Source: Glandiceps talaboti (taxonomy: Eukaryota > Hemichordata > Enteropneusta > Spengelidae). Taken from it: DNA of 64,000 nt. The position numbers and the translations under genes are program-made. Positions 51,401 to 63,665 of the stretch are shown one piece after another (position 1 is the stretch's first letter; the number at the start of each line of letters is the position of its first letter). Where the stretch lies: NCBI RefSeq assembly GCF_964340395.1, contig NC_135550.1:26236176-26300175 (forward strand), written 5' to 3'. The notes beneath the pieces are model-generated. The model had not been told where the DNA came from. It was given only the letters and a program-made list of their open reading frames with translations, and ran no database searches.

Positions 51401-52618
51401 TAAGGTTTTATAGATGTAATTACTGAAGATAGAGGTTTCCACTAAAATGATGTTGACAACATATAGTCATAATGATTATAGTTTCTAAAAGGGTTTAAAA
51501 CAAATACATTTTTGGTACATACAATAAAATTTTACCACCTAGGTGCATTAAAAATACCACCAATGTATTTTCTTTTTTGTTAGATTCAAACAATTTGAAA
51601 GAGTTTGATATATGGAAACCTTACATTATTTCCAGCTTAAAGCTGTCCTACAAAACATTATATGACTTTCCAGGCTTCCGTTGCTGAACTACAGGGAAGA
51701 CGAAATGTTTTTGGCACAAAACATGGCCATTTCCATGGTAACATGCATAATTTTTGGGGGAAATGGTTCCTGTGTGCTGGCTCATACCTATTTCACTCAC
51801 AAAGATATACATGTTCAACGTAAACGCATTACAAGTTTAATATGATCCACAAACCCAACACATAGTATTTTGATTTTATTGAAACAGATGTTGGTTTGTG
51901 TCTTCCTACCCGATGTTACATACTGTGCTCTAACTTAATTTGTAATAATTTTTGGCTCTGTCATCATGGATTTCCATATTCCTGAGACTCAAAAGAAGAG
52001 TTTAATATATATATATATATACATATATATTATGCTGGTATTTTTCCGATTGTGCTTGACGTAAAAAATGCGGGGCCTGCTGCAGCACTACTAGCATGAC
52101 CCTGAGGTCACTGCAGGTATTAAGAATACAGAAATAAAAGCTGAAACCTGACCCATTAATAAACCCTTCTAAAGTTAAATATATTTTTATGTCACCAATT
52201 TTAGCAACAACAACAACCTGTTCATATATATATATTACTTATTTCATTTACTGTCCTATGTGAATACAAAATTTATATTTTATGTCAAAACTTGAATGAT
52301 AATGGTGCAATGTTTTCTCTTTTTGCAGAGCTGTATGACATGGCTGTTGTGTTGAACAGTTAAGTCATTTTATTTACTGTACAAAATCTTTATAAACACA
52401 AAAACAAAAATATGCCAATAGACATACTCTCTAGATAGACTCAATAGAAAATATGGCCAACCTTTGCAGCATCTCTGTAAGTTGTCATCTTGACAAGTCA
52501 TGAGTAAAAGTAACTGTCATTCTGAGTTTTTGTTTCTTTTCCTCATATCGTTGTCTATCAAAGTCTAGGGTAGTAACTTTTATCAGTGTGTGTGTTGATA
52601 AGTATTAATGAGAAATAG

Positions 52619-52679
<61 letters not shown>

Positions 52680-53783
52680 GTGTGCGCGTGTGTGTGCGCG
52701 TGTGTGTGTGTGTTGATAAGTATGAGGACTACTTAATTTATTTGTATTATTACAGTCTGTATTTCACAAGGGGCACAGAAAAACAAACATTATAATACTT
52801 GGCTAAGAGCTGACACCTGTCAATTACCTGTATTTTGTAAACAGTCACTGTAACACTGTTGATATGATATTAGATGTCCTTCACATATTAGTGACTCATT
52901 ATTAAGGTTTTGGCATGGATTCCAATACAGACAATGTCCAATGGAAACTTTGCCAATTTGTTCTGTTATCTGGTGGATTCATATTTGGTGCCTGCAAAAT
53001 CATGTCTAATTCTACTTTATTGGTAGATACCCGTATTGGATTCAATGCTGAAACCACCCCAATCAAAAAATAGTAGTAATTTTACAGTTACTGTAGTAAT
53101 GTTATAGAACCATCACATTTTGATGACAGTTGGCCTAATTGAGGTGCACTGACATGGGTGGTCAAAGGGTCAAACAAACAACATGTACAGTATTGTGACG
53201 ATGACCAGCCTTCAACTATAGACCTATATATTTTCAAGACTTGGTATAGTTTCAATTCTGCAATGATTCACAAATAAACAAAGTACTTCATAACTTGGAC
53301 ACGAACAAGTCAACACATACTGCATGTCTCCTCTTGAATGAAACTTGCACCATTATCCATTCATCCTGGGGCAATATTTTCTGTTTTTTTCTTTAAAAAA
53401 GTAAATAATTCACTATATGGCTAATTCACCTTGATGAAGTAGACATTTATGTGTGTTATATAGCCCAACAGTGAATGAAAATGAATCTGAATTATATGTT
53501 ATCTATTAAAACTTCAGTACAGGACTTTGTCTCATGTACACTGACCCTGACAAAGATACTACCAAACAAGAGTGACTATAGAGTTTCAATTGTAGGCAGC
53601 ATGATGTGTTTACGTCTCCCAAAAGGTTATTTGTTACAAAGTACATAAAACAAAATACAAACAATGATAGTGTACAATCATATAAAATGATACATTTTAA
53701 TATCAATATTGGGTACGTGAAACAGGGAAGATTCAAACACAAAACTCTTTATTTGTGTTCACAGTAAGATATGTAATATATCA

Positions 53784-53828
<45 letters not shown>

Positions 53829-53870
53829 ATGTGTGTGTATGTGTGTGTGTATGTGTGTGTGTATGTGTGT

Positions 53871-53948
<78 letters not shown>

Positions 53949-54638
53949 TATCAGTGTCTGTGTTTTGTTCATGTAATTCGTAACAAAAAAACGTGTCCGA
54001 TATAAAAAAAACATTGAGCTGCCTAGTTGAAAGTTTATAGTCTTTCTGGTTTTGTAGTATCTATAGCTTACCTCTTCACCCTCTTCAATATGATAGTCTT
54101 TTCTTTCATTAGGTCCACCAACAAAGAAAGATTTCATTTGGCCTTCATTGTGCCTGTGATAGAAACATGAGTTACATAAGTTCGAAACCAATTAAGCTAG
54201 CAGTTCTTCACTCTTAAAAATTCAGATCAACTGAAAGTATAATTTTAAGGTTAATTTAGAAACTGCATACGTATAATGCTAACAGGGCTGATTAGTTTGC
54301 CATTTCTTGGTAAGTTGCTAAATTAGTCTCAAACACGTAAATGTGGTTTGGAATATTATGTATCTGTCTTATTTGATAGTTTTACAGTTTGACACACATA
54401 TACAGTGTAAAATGTTCCAACATGAAATATCATATGTTGTAATTTGTAAAGCATACAGTTCCAGACTGCTATGTTTGTCATCATTGATATCAATACAAGT
54501 AACAACATTTCTGTATCTTTGACCTATTTTGATCATTATTTATACTTACATCATTTTGTTACATACAGGGGGTAGGAAGAATTGCTGGTTTTCTTTCAGC
54601 CATTTATGTTTGTTGTTTATCAACACGTTGGTAGTCAT
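45444..54638 (-). CDS. HAAO: 3-hydroxyanthranilate 3,4-dioxygenase, 9 exons
   Basis: Minus-strand coding exons 54638-54550, 54153-54072, 50002-49919, 48743-48637, 48071-47938, 47651-47503, 46726-46658, 46247-46165 and 45525-45444. All have GT-AG borders and consistent phases; they join to 292 residues (human 286). The enzyme opens the ring of 3-hydroxyanthranilate with O2 in the cytosol, giving the precursor of quinolinate and NAD in the kynurenine pathway. The fold is a bicupin with one mononuclear non-haem Fe(II). Iron ligands are visible: H51 and E57 in [11 protein letters not shown] and H95 in RIPHSPQR. The substrate-contact residues R47, R99 and E109 are also present, so the protein should be active. 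The C-terminal cupin (VVAWGPGEE to CLVCYQDP) lacks metal ligands, as in other animals. The start ATG lies ten bases after an acceptor at 54649, so an untranslated first exon exists upstream, perhaps ending at about 55118. Intron 2 is about 4 kb and full of inverted repeats. Confidence 0.96.
45885..46085. repeat. ~50-bp minisatellite, 4 units (HAAO intron 8)
   Basis: Four near-identical copies of CAGTTGACACCCAAAAACTGG followed by CACCATGGTTACAGCTATG and TATGCTATC, between the last two HAAO exons. Confidence 0.9.
46600..46650. repeat. (CCTT)n-(CCAC)n microsatellite next to HAAO exon 7
   Basis: Pyrimidine-rich tetranucleotides end within about 10 bases of the exon 7 donor, on the intron side. 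Confidence 0.85.
47670..47815 (-). mobile_element. diverged SINE body, second copy
   Basis: CAAGAAGTCCAGTAAGGAC, then CTTCATGGGTTCAGT, matches the body of the SINE at 8550-8812 (CAAGAAGTCCAGTGAGGGC, CTCATGGGTTCAGT), with a similar ATCTTTATTTAT stretch on the same side. The tRNA-like head is not recognisable here, so it is truncated or badly decayed. Confidence 0.6.
47882..47990 (-). repeat. 51-bp duplication of the HAAO exon 5 donor
   Basis: The last ~35 bases of exon 5 and its donor (AAACCAATACCAG|GTATGTGT) recur 51 bp downstream as AAACCAGTACCAG|GTATGTGT, with the donor at 47886. The intervening frame is open ([17 protein letters not shown]), and 51 is a multiple of three, so use of the second donor would add 17 residues in frame. 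Confidence 0.85.
48240..48335. repeat. 31-bp repeat, 3 units
   Basis: Three copies of ATATCATTGCCATCAACTTT followed by CAATCTATAAA in HAAO intron 4. Confidence 0.85.
48976..49388. mobile_element. MITE with 16-bp perfect TIRs and a CCTA target duplication
   Basis: Left end GCAGTGTTGCAGCCAG at 48976-48991. Its exact reverse complement is at 49373-49388. The flanks are CCTA on both sides (48972-48975 and 49389-49392), a likely 4-bp target site duplication. The 413-bp interior has no coding frame but contains TGGGTCAT/ATGACCCA inverted words. It sits in HAAO intron 3. Confidence 0.85.
49739..49815. repeat. (TTAA)n AT-rich palindromic tract
   Basis: ATTAATTAATTAATTAAT run, flanked by AATTATTAATT. 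Self-complementary low-complexity DNA. Confidence 0.85.
50139..50252. repeat. ~110-bp foldback sequence
   Basis: CCCATAATGGACGAAAGCAAACTTTG on the left pairs with CAAAGTTTGCTTGAGTCC...CCATTATGGACTGGG on the right. The centre holds GGGCGAGGCGAGAGCCGAGCCC. It could form a hairpin and probably derives from a small transposable element. Confidence 0.7.
50256..50681. mobile_element. element with ~45-bp terminal inverted repeats
   Basis: CCAATTCCAGTGAATTTGT at 50281-50299 is repeated in reverse complement at about 50637-50656, with the outer AT-rich parts (ATTATTTTATAG / CTATAATATAAT) also paired. About 425 bp, no coding frame; MITE-like. It lies in HAAO intron 2. Confidence 0.65.
50801..52613. 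mobile_element. 1.8-kb segment bounded by ~120-bp inverted repeats
   Basis: The left arm contains TTTGATAGACAAAGATATGAGGA and GTTACTTTTACTCATGACTTG. The right arm (52491-52613) has the same sequences in reverse complement, with matching CTCATTAATACTTAT outer parts. Arms agree at most positions apart from an ~18-bp insertion on the left. There is no transposase frame between them, so this may be a non-autonomous DNA transposon or an inverted duplication inside HAAO intron 2. Confidence 0.6.
52620..52713. repeat. (GT)n microsatellite
   Basis: GT dinucleotides with a few GCGTGTG interruptions, directly next to the right arm of the inverted repeat. Confidence 0.95.
53784..53945. repeat. (GT)n microsatellite, ~160 bp
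   Basis: Long GT run with GTATGT interruptions in HAAO intron 2, about 130 bp downstream in gene direction from the end of exon 2. Confidence 0.95.
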
Positions 54639-54650
54639 CTTGAAACTTCT

Positions 54651-56980
54651 GCAGGACTATTAGTATATTACACTGATCGAGTATTAATGAAATGAAATGG
54701 CTCTGTTAGTCAGTATGAAGCATACTGTACAGAATGTGGGAGGAGGCTTGAGGTACATCGACATATATCATATAATTTATTATAAACCAATGAAAATATA
54801 ATTTGAATAAATCTACATATGAATTAGTTTATCTAGACTATTCCACAACTAACTGTAAATACTGCATATTTTATAACATTAGACGGTGGAGAATAAAAAC
54901 ATATTCATAAAATAATATGAATGCACGCACAGTGTGACACCATCCTAGAACCCAATCACTCCCCTACATTGTCAATGATACATAATTATATAGATATCAA
55001 AAAAAATTAATCAACTTACAATCTTCTACCTGTTTCACTTTCAGACAGATATTGTCCGGATGTCCATGCAAAAGGGAGAATTCTATCCGAGAAGGAAAAA
55101 ACAAAGTCACGACATGCTCACCTGGCTTACTCCGCGCTCCGTCTGTAAACGATGCTAGTATGGGCCACTGCTTCCATCCGATGCTCGCCAATACTTACCA
55201 CACAAACTAAGTCTGAAGTTGACGTATCAAACTTCACGTTCACTGTTCACATACACAATACAGGACAGAGTTCATATCACGGCCATGTATCACGGCAATT
55301 GTATCACGGCAGTGTTGTGCGCCATCAACGGTGTTTTTTGGAAATGTGGCCGCCCATTTCATAAGGAAGTATGCATGCATGGACGTGTCATTTACATGAC
55401 AGTGGTTGGTGACCAGTCACTTGTGGGCTACCATTCTATTTAAGGATGGGCCTAGTGTAAAAAAAATCGCGTTATTAGGTATTTATTTATGAATATTAAA
55501 AAATATACCGTAATGTACTATGACTATTCTCAATTAGAATATTTTGATTTTGTGTAAACTACTTAAAAGTGGCATAAGCGGAGTTTATAAACTTTTTAGT
55601 CGTGAAAATACTTCCATATAAATAAAACCACAGTCCACTAATAGTATAATGTTACATGTAATGTCGCTGTAACATTACGATTGTCTTCTAGCATTGTTAG
55701 AACAGTTGAATACAGAGTAAGGATTTCCTGAACATTTTTTGATTACAAGTACATTGTATGATAAATGATGATGTCATCAAATAATTTATGAGTTCTATCT
55801 AAATATCAGGTTTGAGTTCACTACAAATGCTTCAGTATTGAAGTACAATACTTCAAGTATCACAGCAAATGTTTACACAAGGGATAGAAGTATGACTCCA
55901 AGCAATTAACACCTAATGTTATCACTTTAGTGAACTATTAAACTGATAACAGTTAAATGTGAACATTGGGAATAAATTACACTCAACATTTATTGTATCA
56001 TCTTTATTGAACGTAAAATTAGTCAAAAACATATGGAAAGCTTAGCATATATGCCTCCGGTTCCCTGTGTTTCCACCATTGAAAGTGTAAAACTCCAGAT
56101 ACGACTAAGATATGTACAAAGCTTATTGTGTAAAGCACCCTCAACGGTATATTTTGGAAATGTGTCTGGTCACCTCAACTTGGAGTAACTCGTTTATCAT
56201 GACCATTTACATGTATTCGCTTATATACATTGGTTTTGGATTGACTGCAGCCGACTGCTTTCAAAACTTTAACTGACTTTTGTATTTTTCAAAATTTACT
56301 GTTTTTTTACCCCACCTTTCAATGGTTTGTCACTAGTTTGGTGGTTAAAGGTTGCTGTGGGGCAATCAAATATGAGTAATCTAGTTCACAATCCAGTTTA
56401 TAGAATTATTCCAGTTGTCACTTTTTGGCTCAATTTTTCACCTTTACATTTGTTAAGATTTCAATGTAATTTAGAGATGGAATAAAATGAAGGCTTCAAC
56501 CATACTCCTATATAAATAAGACTCAAACTGTCTACAATTGTACAGAAAATATTTATTTGCTATCTCACATTATTTTAGACAACTGTCATATTGGCATTTA
56601 TGCCATGCAGGTCAGATTTTAGCTGTTTCACACAATATTTATTGGAAAGTCTTATATTTCCAACCGTGCCAACAAAAGATTGTGGAAGTACACCGAAGCT
56701 ATGCTACATTGATGTTTGGAAGACAAAACCCAGACTGATGAATGGTATTGTACAGAAATGATAACTTGTGAAGTCGAATGTGAACCAAGATCTTCCATTC
56801 TTGCAAGCATATTTTTCCAATGATGCAATAACTTGGAGAGTGTAATAAAGTGGTCTGTGTTAATGACAATAAGTTCTTCTGATTCTGTCAAAAATACTCA
56901 CTTTTATAGATACAGCCAGTTTAATATCATATACCTACATTATGAATATGTAGAACATTATAAGCTATTTATTCCAAAAT
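54651..56980. other. HAAO 5' flank and intergenic region
   Basis: Holds the presumed promoter and untranslated first exon of HAAO. A minus-strand donor GCCAG|GTGAGC at about 55118, preceded by relatively GC-rich sequence, is a candidate leader end. An ATG at 55191 in that leader would be out of frame with HAAO, giving a short upstream frame. The right end (about 56500-56980) should be the 3' UTR of the next gene, with an AATAAA on the minus strand at 56968-56973. Confidence 0.45.
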
Positions 56981-59900
56981 CTATTTCCTCCTTTGTTGTA
57001 AGTCTCTGTAAAAAAGTACTAAAACTGCCTTAAAGACACGATACAAAGTTGTTATTGTTGTAACACTACATATACTATTACAGTGTATACAGTCCTGAAT
57101 GCTTATAGATGGTTTCAATGGATTCTCAATTGGGCATTCACCCATAGCACATAATGTACTACGTGCTATATGACATCTGGCCAAAACAATAGTCACTTCC
57201 GTCTCCCTATTCCTGGGGAACTTAGAGGAATACACTGCTATTTGGTACACTGTCTTATAGTCATCGTTGCCAAATGGAGAATCAGAAGCTGCAGCTAGTG
57301 CCATACATGCCAACTGTGGAAGGATATGGTTGGCATCCTCTATTGCCATGTTCTGTACAAATAGAAAGAAAATAAAGTGAGACCATTTTTGATAAGATGA
57401 CACAGTAAATGATGTGTACTGCGGATGGTATGAATACACAAAGTTATTAAATTTGACTCCCATTATAAACTAAAGTGTACTTGTAGATGCCTAAACTACC
57501 TTCACCCAACTAGCCTCCTCCCATCATTGCACAAGAACTATTTTAAAATGTTTTCTAGGTTTGAAAATAAGTTCCTACAATTAAGATATATTGGCAATTT
57601 GTGAAAGTTCATAACATGATACAAGTTCATAGCAGTGTCTACTTATTGGTATTACTAACTTGACTACATTGCAGGAGTTAATGGACATTAACACTGAGAT
57701 TAAAGAATAAAGGACATTAAAATAGAAGATGTCTTGATAAACAAACTTTCATTTCCCAAAGACTGATGGGTCAAGTACAGAGGTCAGAAATTAGCTTTAA
57801 GTTCAGAAAAGTATTATGTGCATCCAGGGTGGGAGTGGTGGTGTCTGTAGTAGTCAGCTTTGGTAGCGATATGCCACCCTATAAAACTTGAATGAGCTTT
57901 GCTCTCTGATCTTGAAAATGAAGGATGAAGGGATGCATCTGGGTAATTTTAATTTCTAGTATAGCCTGGGCTGTGCCTGTTGGTGGATAAGAATGTGGTA
58001 AAGTCTGAATTACAGGGAAAATAAGTAGAATGATACATTGTTGTCCATATCTGGTCAGACATATGATAAAACATCTACAGTCTAAATATGGTTTATTATG
58101 GACCTTAGTTTAATACCGCAAACACCATCCTAATAGTGGACATTCCCACTATACACCTTCAGTCCCCAAAACTAATATTTGGGCCATCATGGTAAACAAA
58201 ATTCAGTATACATTATCAAGATATCTACCTCAGTAAATGTAAGTACTTGTATTACACTTTTCAGAAATGCTGATACTTCAATATCACTCTGCACATCAAC
58301 TTCTTTTCCACAGACTGTCATTTGTCGTGTCGTCCCCTCACGTACTCTGCAAAATAGTAGTGTAACTGTGTTAAATGTACACTTTGATGCTATGTAGTTG
58401 TAGGCACAATTTGTTACGTAAATAAAGTAAATGCCCTCCTCAGAGAAAGTTGAATATCAAAGGCCACTAAGTGACTAATATTAAAGCACATTTTACTACA
58501 TGATGCTTGTCTTTAAAGTCCTAAAAGACAGAGTCCAAAATATTCTCCTAAAGTAACATTTTTGAACAGATATAGCTGTCATTCCATCCAAAGTGATATG
58601 AGCTTCAAGACAATTCACATGTATACATGTATGTACAATGCCATGAACCATATACATATATGTACAATGCCATGAACCATATACATGTATGTACAATGCC
58701 ATGAACCATATACATATATGTACAATGCCATGAACCATATATATGTATGTACAATGCCATGAACCATATACATGTATGTACAATGCCATGAACCATATAT
58801 ATGTATGTACAATGCCATGAACCGTATACATGTATGTACAATGCCATGAACCGTATACATGTATGTACAATGCCATGAACCATATATATGTATGTACAAT
58901 GCCATGAACCATATACATGTATGTACAATGCCATGAACCATATACATGTATGTACAATGCCATGAACCATATACATGTATGTACAATGCTATGAACCATA
59001 TATATGTAATATGTACAATGCTATGAACCATATACATGTATGTACAATGCCATGAACCATATACATGTATGTACAATGCCATGAACCATATATATGTATG
59101 TACAATGCCATGAACCATATATATGTATGTACAATGCCATGAACCATATACATATATGTACAATGCTATGAACCATATAATGTATGTACAATGTCATGAA
59201 CCATATACATGTATGTACAATGCCATGAACCATATATATGTATGTACAATGCCATGAACCATATATATGTATGTACAATGCCATGAACCATATATATGTA
59301 TACTTCAAATCAATTACATTGGTTTAAATGATGCACTTGATCACATTATAATGGCATACTGATATTGATTTCAATCAATCAAATTTACAGCGATACTTAC
59401 TTGACTCTGATAGGACATCCTACTGTATCTGCTGCACACAAGACTAGATTAACTAGCAGGTCATCTAGCAATACTGGACTGAGACTTGTTTGACGATAAC
59501 TTTGGCATACTTCTATCCATGTTAATAATGCATTCAAGTACACTACTCTTGTTTTCAATGGCTCTGTTAATGCCTGTATGCAAAAGAAGTATATTAAATC
59601 ATGGGAATATAGAGCAGAAATCTTAAAGACAAAGATTATAGTGATGATTTACTTGATTGAGAGAAGTATCATGTAAGGTCACCATCATGAATGGTGCAAT
59701 GTGGGATATGTACAACTCCATTGATAAATATCAAGGCTTATATTATAATAATTGAAACAAAATTGTTTATATAATTTATCACTTATAAAATAAATGTGAT
59801 CTAGACCTTATTTCCCTTTCCCTTATGTCTCTTTTTCTACCTGTACCTTACAACCCCCCCCCCCCCCCCATATTCTCCTCTTGTATAGATACAACATAGA

Positions 59901-61154
59901 AATTTAGGGACAATATTATGTAAACACGTGAAATATCTATTCAACTTACAGTGATGTCATTCAAGAGTGTTTGGTGATCATCAATAAGGCTCTGTTCCTC
60001 CTCATCTTCTGTGTTACTATGTCGATCAATTAATTCTCTCACAAGATGAAGGAAGTCATCCTCTGTTTTTATTTCACCTTCAGAAAGGGGGTAGAAAAAA
60101 TCATGCACAAGAGAAGGTATTTGTTGGGTTCTAGAATTAAATTGATTAACTTTCATCTAAAATGAAAGACTTCCTATTTAAACATTCGTGTGATTGACCA
60201 AATGGTCAAAGCTGTGTCTTTCCAATAAAATACTGCTAGCATTTTGTTTTTATATCAAAAGTGTCTTGACTCTTCTTTTATTTTAATTTTATTTACAGTA
60301 TATACTATATGTGTTGGTGCAATTCCTTGAAGTGGTTGAGGAACATCTAGTCCAATAATATCATACCATCTTAACAATAATCTTGTTCAGATATTTTCAA
60401 TGAATTAATAGTAAGCATTTCTTCTGACCATTCACCCCATCACCAAGTAAGTGTTATCATGATGTATTAGTGAATGCATCCACGGTGTTATTAACATTCA
60501 GCATCATTTTGCGAAAAACGAAAGGAACATTTTAAATAAAACATGTATATCGAATCATATGATCGAATTAAGGTGCAGGTTGACTTTGGTTGTACTACAT
60601 GTAAGGGACAATACATGAGCTATGGTCTAATGTTCAAGCCAATACCATTGACAGCCAAGGGGTGAATACAAAAGGAACCTTGTTAGATATTTGCGTTACT
60701 TACTGAGTATGCCCTTTGACACTGTGCTGTGAGAGCTAATGGCGGCTATTTCAAACAAACCCTTTGAAAGTATTATCTCGTTCACATCTGCTGCACTGAC
60801 TCGACGTTCACGTTTGTAGTACCGAATAATCTCTGTAAAGTCGGCCGTTGTACATGATAACCACTTGTAAATGATACGTTGATGGCATGTTAAACTAAGT
60901 GCCTTTATGAAATTTAAGTCTTTCAGTCGCAATCTGGTCATATGTTGGAAATTCCATTCAGATCCCCTTGGAAAGTGCACACAGTAGTGATTCGTCTGCG
61001 GTGAATGCATCGCCACACAGTCACCACGTAGGCATGCCTCACATTCATCGATTCCGTCTCTATTTGTAGCTGGTTGATTGTCTGCATCAGATAGACAGTT
61101 TGATTTACGCCCTCCACATGCACCATCCTCCGAGGAGCTGTAGTTCCCAGCCAT
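56981..61154 (-). CDS. uncharacterised multi-exon protein, Cys-containing N terminus and helical body
   Basis: Minus-strand exons: 61154-60704, 60156-59950, 59573-59401, 58346-58229 and 57352-56981; the last four join in phase. Between the first two lies a likely small exon at 60369-60306 (reading WYDIIGLDVPQPLQGIAPTHI), which joins 60156-59950 in phase 0. Its join to exon 1 does not agree in phase, so either a further mini-exon or another border is missing. The protein is about 460 residues. The N-terminal part is Ser/Asn-rich, then has a Cys/His group (DECEACLRGDC, HYCVHF). The rest looks alpha-helical (VYLNALLTWIEVCQSY, LLDDLLVNLVLCAADT, LPQLACMALAAASDS). There is no signal peptide and no clear transmembrane helix; the C terminus is basic (RDLQQRRK). 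I do not recognise the family. An ARM/HEAT-like intracellular scaffold is possible. MAGNYSSS at 61154 is the only good ATG start. Confidence 0.68.
58617..59300. repeat. 29-bp minisatellite, ~24 units, in an intron
   Basis: Unit CATGAACCATATACATGTATG then TACAATGC. Variation is mainly TATACATG versus TATATATG and one ATGCTATG form. It fills most of the intron between exons 59573-59401 and 58346-58229 of the uncharacterised gene. Apparent frames of VHTYIWFMALYI type are artefacts. Confidence 0.95.
59856..59871. repeat. poly(C) run
   Basis: An uninterrupted run of about 16 C residues in an intron of the uncharacterised gene. Confidence 0.9.
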
Positions 61155-63224
61155 AGTTTGTAGCTTCACAACATCTCTAAATGCACAAAAGTTGAGTCGG
61201 ATCTCGCTACGTCGCAGGACTCAGAAAGGGCGCCCTCTACGAATGGCTATTGATATACATAGTAGGGTCTAGTACTATCGTGTACTATGGCGCAACGGAG
61301 GGAGACTCGAAAGTGTACGTCATATCCCAACACAGAAAATCTGAAAAACCACACCTCATGTTTATATCGATGATATTGTAATGTTGACTATTACATGCAA
61401 GTCTGATCGATGAAATGTGACATAAATTAGTCATACACATAAATTTTCGATTATTTTGGCATGATATTCTTGTTCTCTTCTTATCTTTTGCATTCTTTGG
61501 CATCTATATAAAGTTGTACACGACACAGTTCCTCTATCGCACGACAATTCAGACCAACTAAAGCTTACCTGCACCAGATACAGCATGTCAAGACTCGGGA
61601 TGAGTAATAACACAGCATAACAGTCATATACAACATTAGATCACAGGCCCACTCCAAGTTCTAACAGGTCAGATCTACATGAACAAATCATCCAATGCTA
61701 TACACATGTATATATGTACGGTATCCAATATACACATTTTATAATACATACTATTTGACATCCACATACTTTTAATCCTTTAGGAATGACAACTCATTTA
61801 TGCCAATGGCAAGATTCTAGTCTTTCTGCGTCACATGTTACCACTGCTGCTATTATGATAAGGTCCCTTCACTGGACACCATACAGTAAATTGTATTTCA
61901 TCATTATTCAAAACACCTTCCCCTCATAATACATAACAGTTCCAAAAGTGCAGGTAATTTTATTCAAAATGATCTTGTGAGCACTCAAACTTTAATCATA
62001 TTTCAAAAGGGTATTGGTAAAAGTTTTTATTTCACAAAGATTTGAAGTGAGAATTTTGATTTTCATGAAAGCGCATACAAAAATGAACATTCTTTCTCAA
62101 TAAAAACATCACACTCCTACACATTTTTTTTAAGAAAAGAAAAGTAGTCATTTATTGGCTATGGCATTCAAAAAAAACCCAACACTTTGCATAAAGGTGC
62201 AGACATGGAAACCAAAACCATTCAAATTCCCACAACTAGTAGAAGTGACAAAGTCTATATGAATTCTGTCTTGTAAGCCCCATTGTTGATTCATGTACAG
62301 CTAACTGTTCAGTTTGGAGTCTGTCGAGACTGAAGTTTAAAAAAGATACTAGTATGATGTCTTTGGACAACTGTCACCTTGTTAGCAACTTGTATCTATT
62401 TTGTGCTTCTAATGTTTAGTACACCTTTGAAGAACTATGGACCTGTTGCCAGTTTCTACCTTTTGCTCATAAATAACTATGGACCTTTTGCTGGTTCCAC
62501 AATGCACCATCCACCTCCCTAAACAACGCAATGTATTTTGTATGCCTAAACTGGAAAGTTGACAATTTCCTTTGTACAGAGCAAGCTATAATTATTTTAG
62601 TTTGCCTCCTCGATAAACTGCAGACAACAAAACTATTTCCCTTTCAAGCTTGCTGTTGTATGATGGCAATGGTTGATCCTTGTATAAAAAGGGGCAGTTT
62701 CAAATTTCCTAATTTTTTTCCTGCATTTTCATCTCTTGATCTTTCACACTTTCACAGCATGAGATTGTAATTTTCATGAAGATTCTAATAGTTCTGGCCT
62801 TCTTATTTAATTTTCCTTTTTCTTTTCGTTTTGGAGATAATTGCTTCCCTTGAATCATATTTAGCTAGCATCTTCTGAGCACTGTCCAACCCAAGTTACT
62901 TTTCATTTATGCTTTTGTAGGCATTTTACACACTACATGTAAAATCGAAATAATAAGCAAATCACAAAGTAAACTTGGCTTCATATAAAATCCATTGTAT
63001 GTTGACAGTTGAATAGTTTTTCAGTGAACATTTTCGATAACCACCATATATGAGTTAAACAATTTGAAGTACCACCACTTCATATATTAAAGTGGATTTT
63101 GTTATGATTAAAAAGAGTATGTTATCAATTGGTGAATTTAACACAATATAACGATGACATGCATAACATTTGTAAATCTTGAGTTTATGGTGAAAAAAAA
63201 ATACCCTGTGTAACAGATTGTACA
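61155..63224. other. 5' flank of the uncharacterised gene, no gene seen
   Basis: Promoter-proximal sequence up to about 61.3 kb, then AT-rich DNA. Frames in this stretch show no recognisable motifs or splice-supported exons. Confidence 0.5.
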
Positions 63225-63665
63225 TACTTGACCTTAACTTGGACATCAACAAACATGTCACTGCCCATTTTAACTTGGACATCAACAAATCTGTTACTGC
63301 CCACCTTAACTTGGACATCAACAAACATGTCACTGCCCATCTTAACTTGGACATCAACAAATCTGTCACTGTCCACCTTAACTTGGACATCAACAATTAT
63401 GTTACTGCCCACCTTAATTTGAACATCAACAAATAAATTACTGCCCACCTTAACTTGGACATCAACAAACATATTACTGTCCACTTTAACTTGGACATCA
63501 ACAAACATGTCACTGCCCACCTTAACTTGGACATCAACAAACATATTACTGTCCACTTTAACTTGGACAACAACAAACATATTACTGTCCACTTTAACTT
63601 GGACATCAACAAACATGTCACTGCCCACCTTAACTTGGACATCAACAAACATGTTACTTGCCCAT
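63225..63665. repeat. 36-bp minisatellite, ~12 units
   Basis: Unit CTTAACTTGGACATCAACAA followed by ACATGTCACTGCCCAC, with variants ATATTACTGTCCAC and ATCTGTTACTGCCC. The unit is divisible by three and free of stops, so several frames stay open on both strands; I do not read it as coding. Confidence 0.93.

Noticed and set aside
54997-55191. MASIGWKQWPILASF frame as an N-terminal extension of HAAO
   Set aside because: The likely donor inside it (about 55118) joins to the HAAO leader out of frame and reaches a stop; it may be an upstream frame in the leader exon but not part of the enzyme.
58496-59308. Frames of 95-182 codons with GSWHCTY or WFMALYI repeats
   Set aside because: 29-bp minisatellite in an intron on the same strand as the host gene; all three frames are open.
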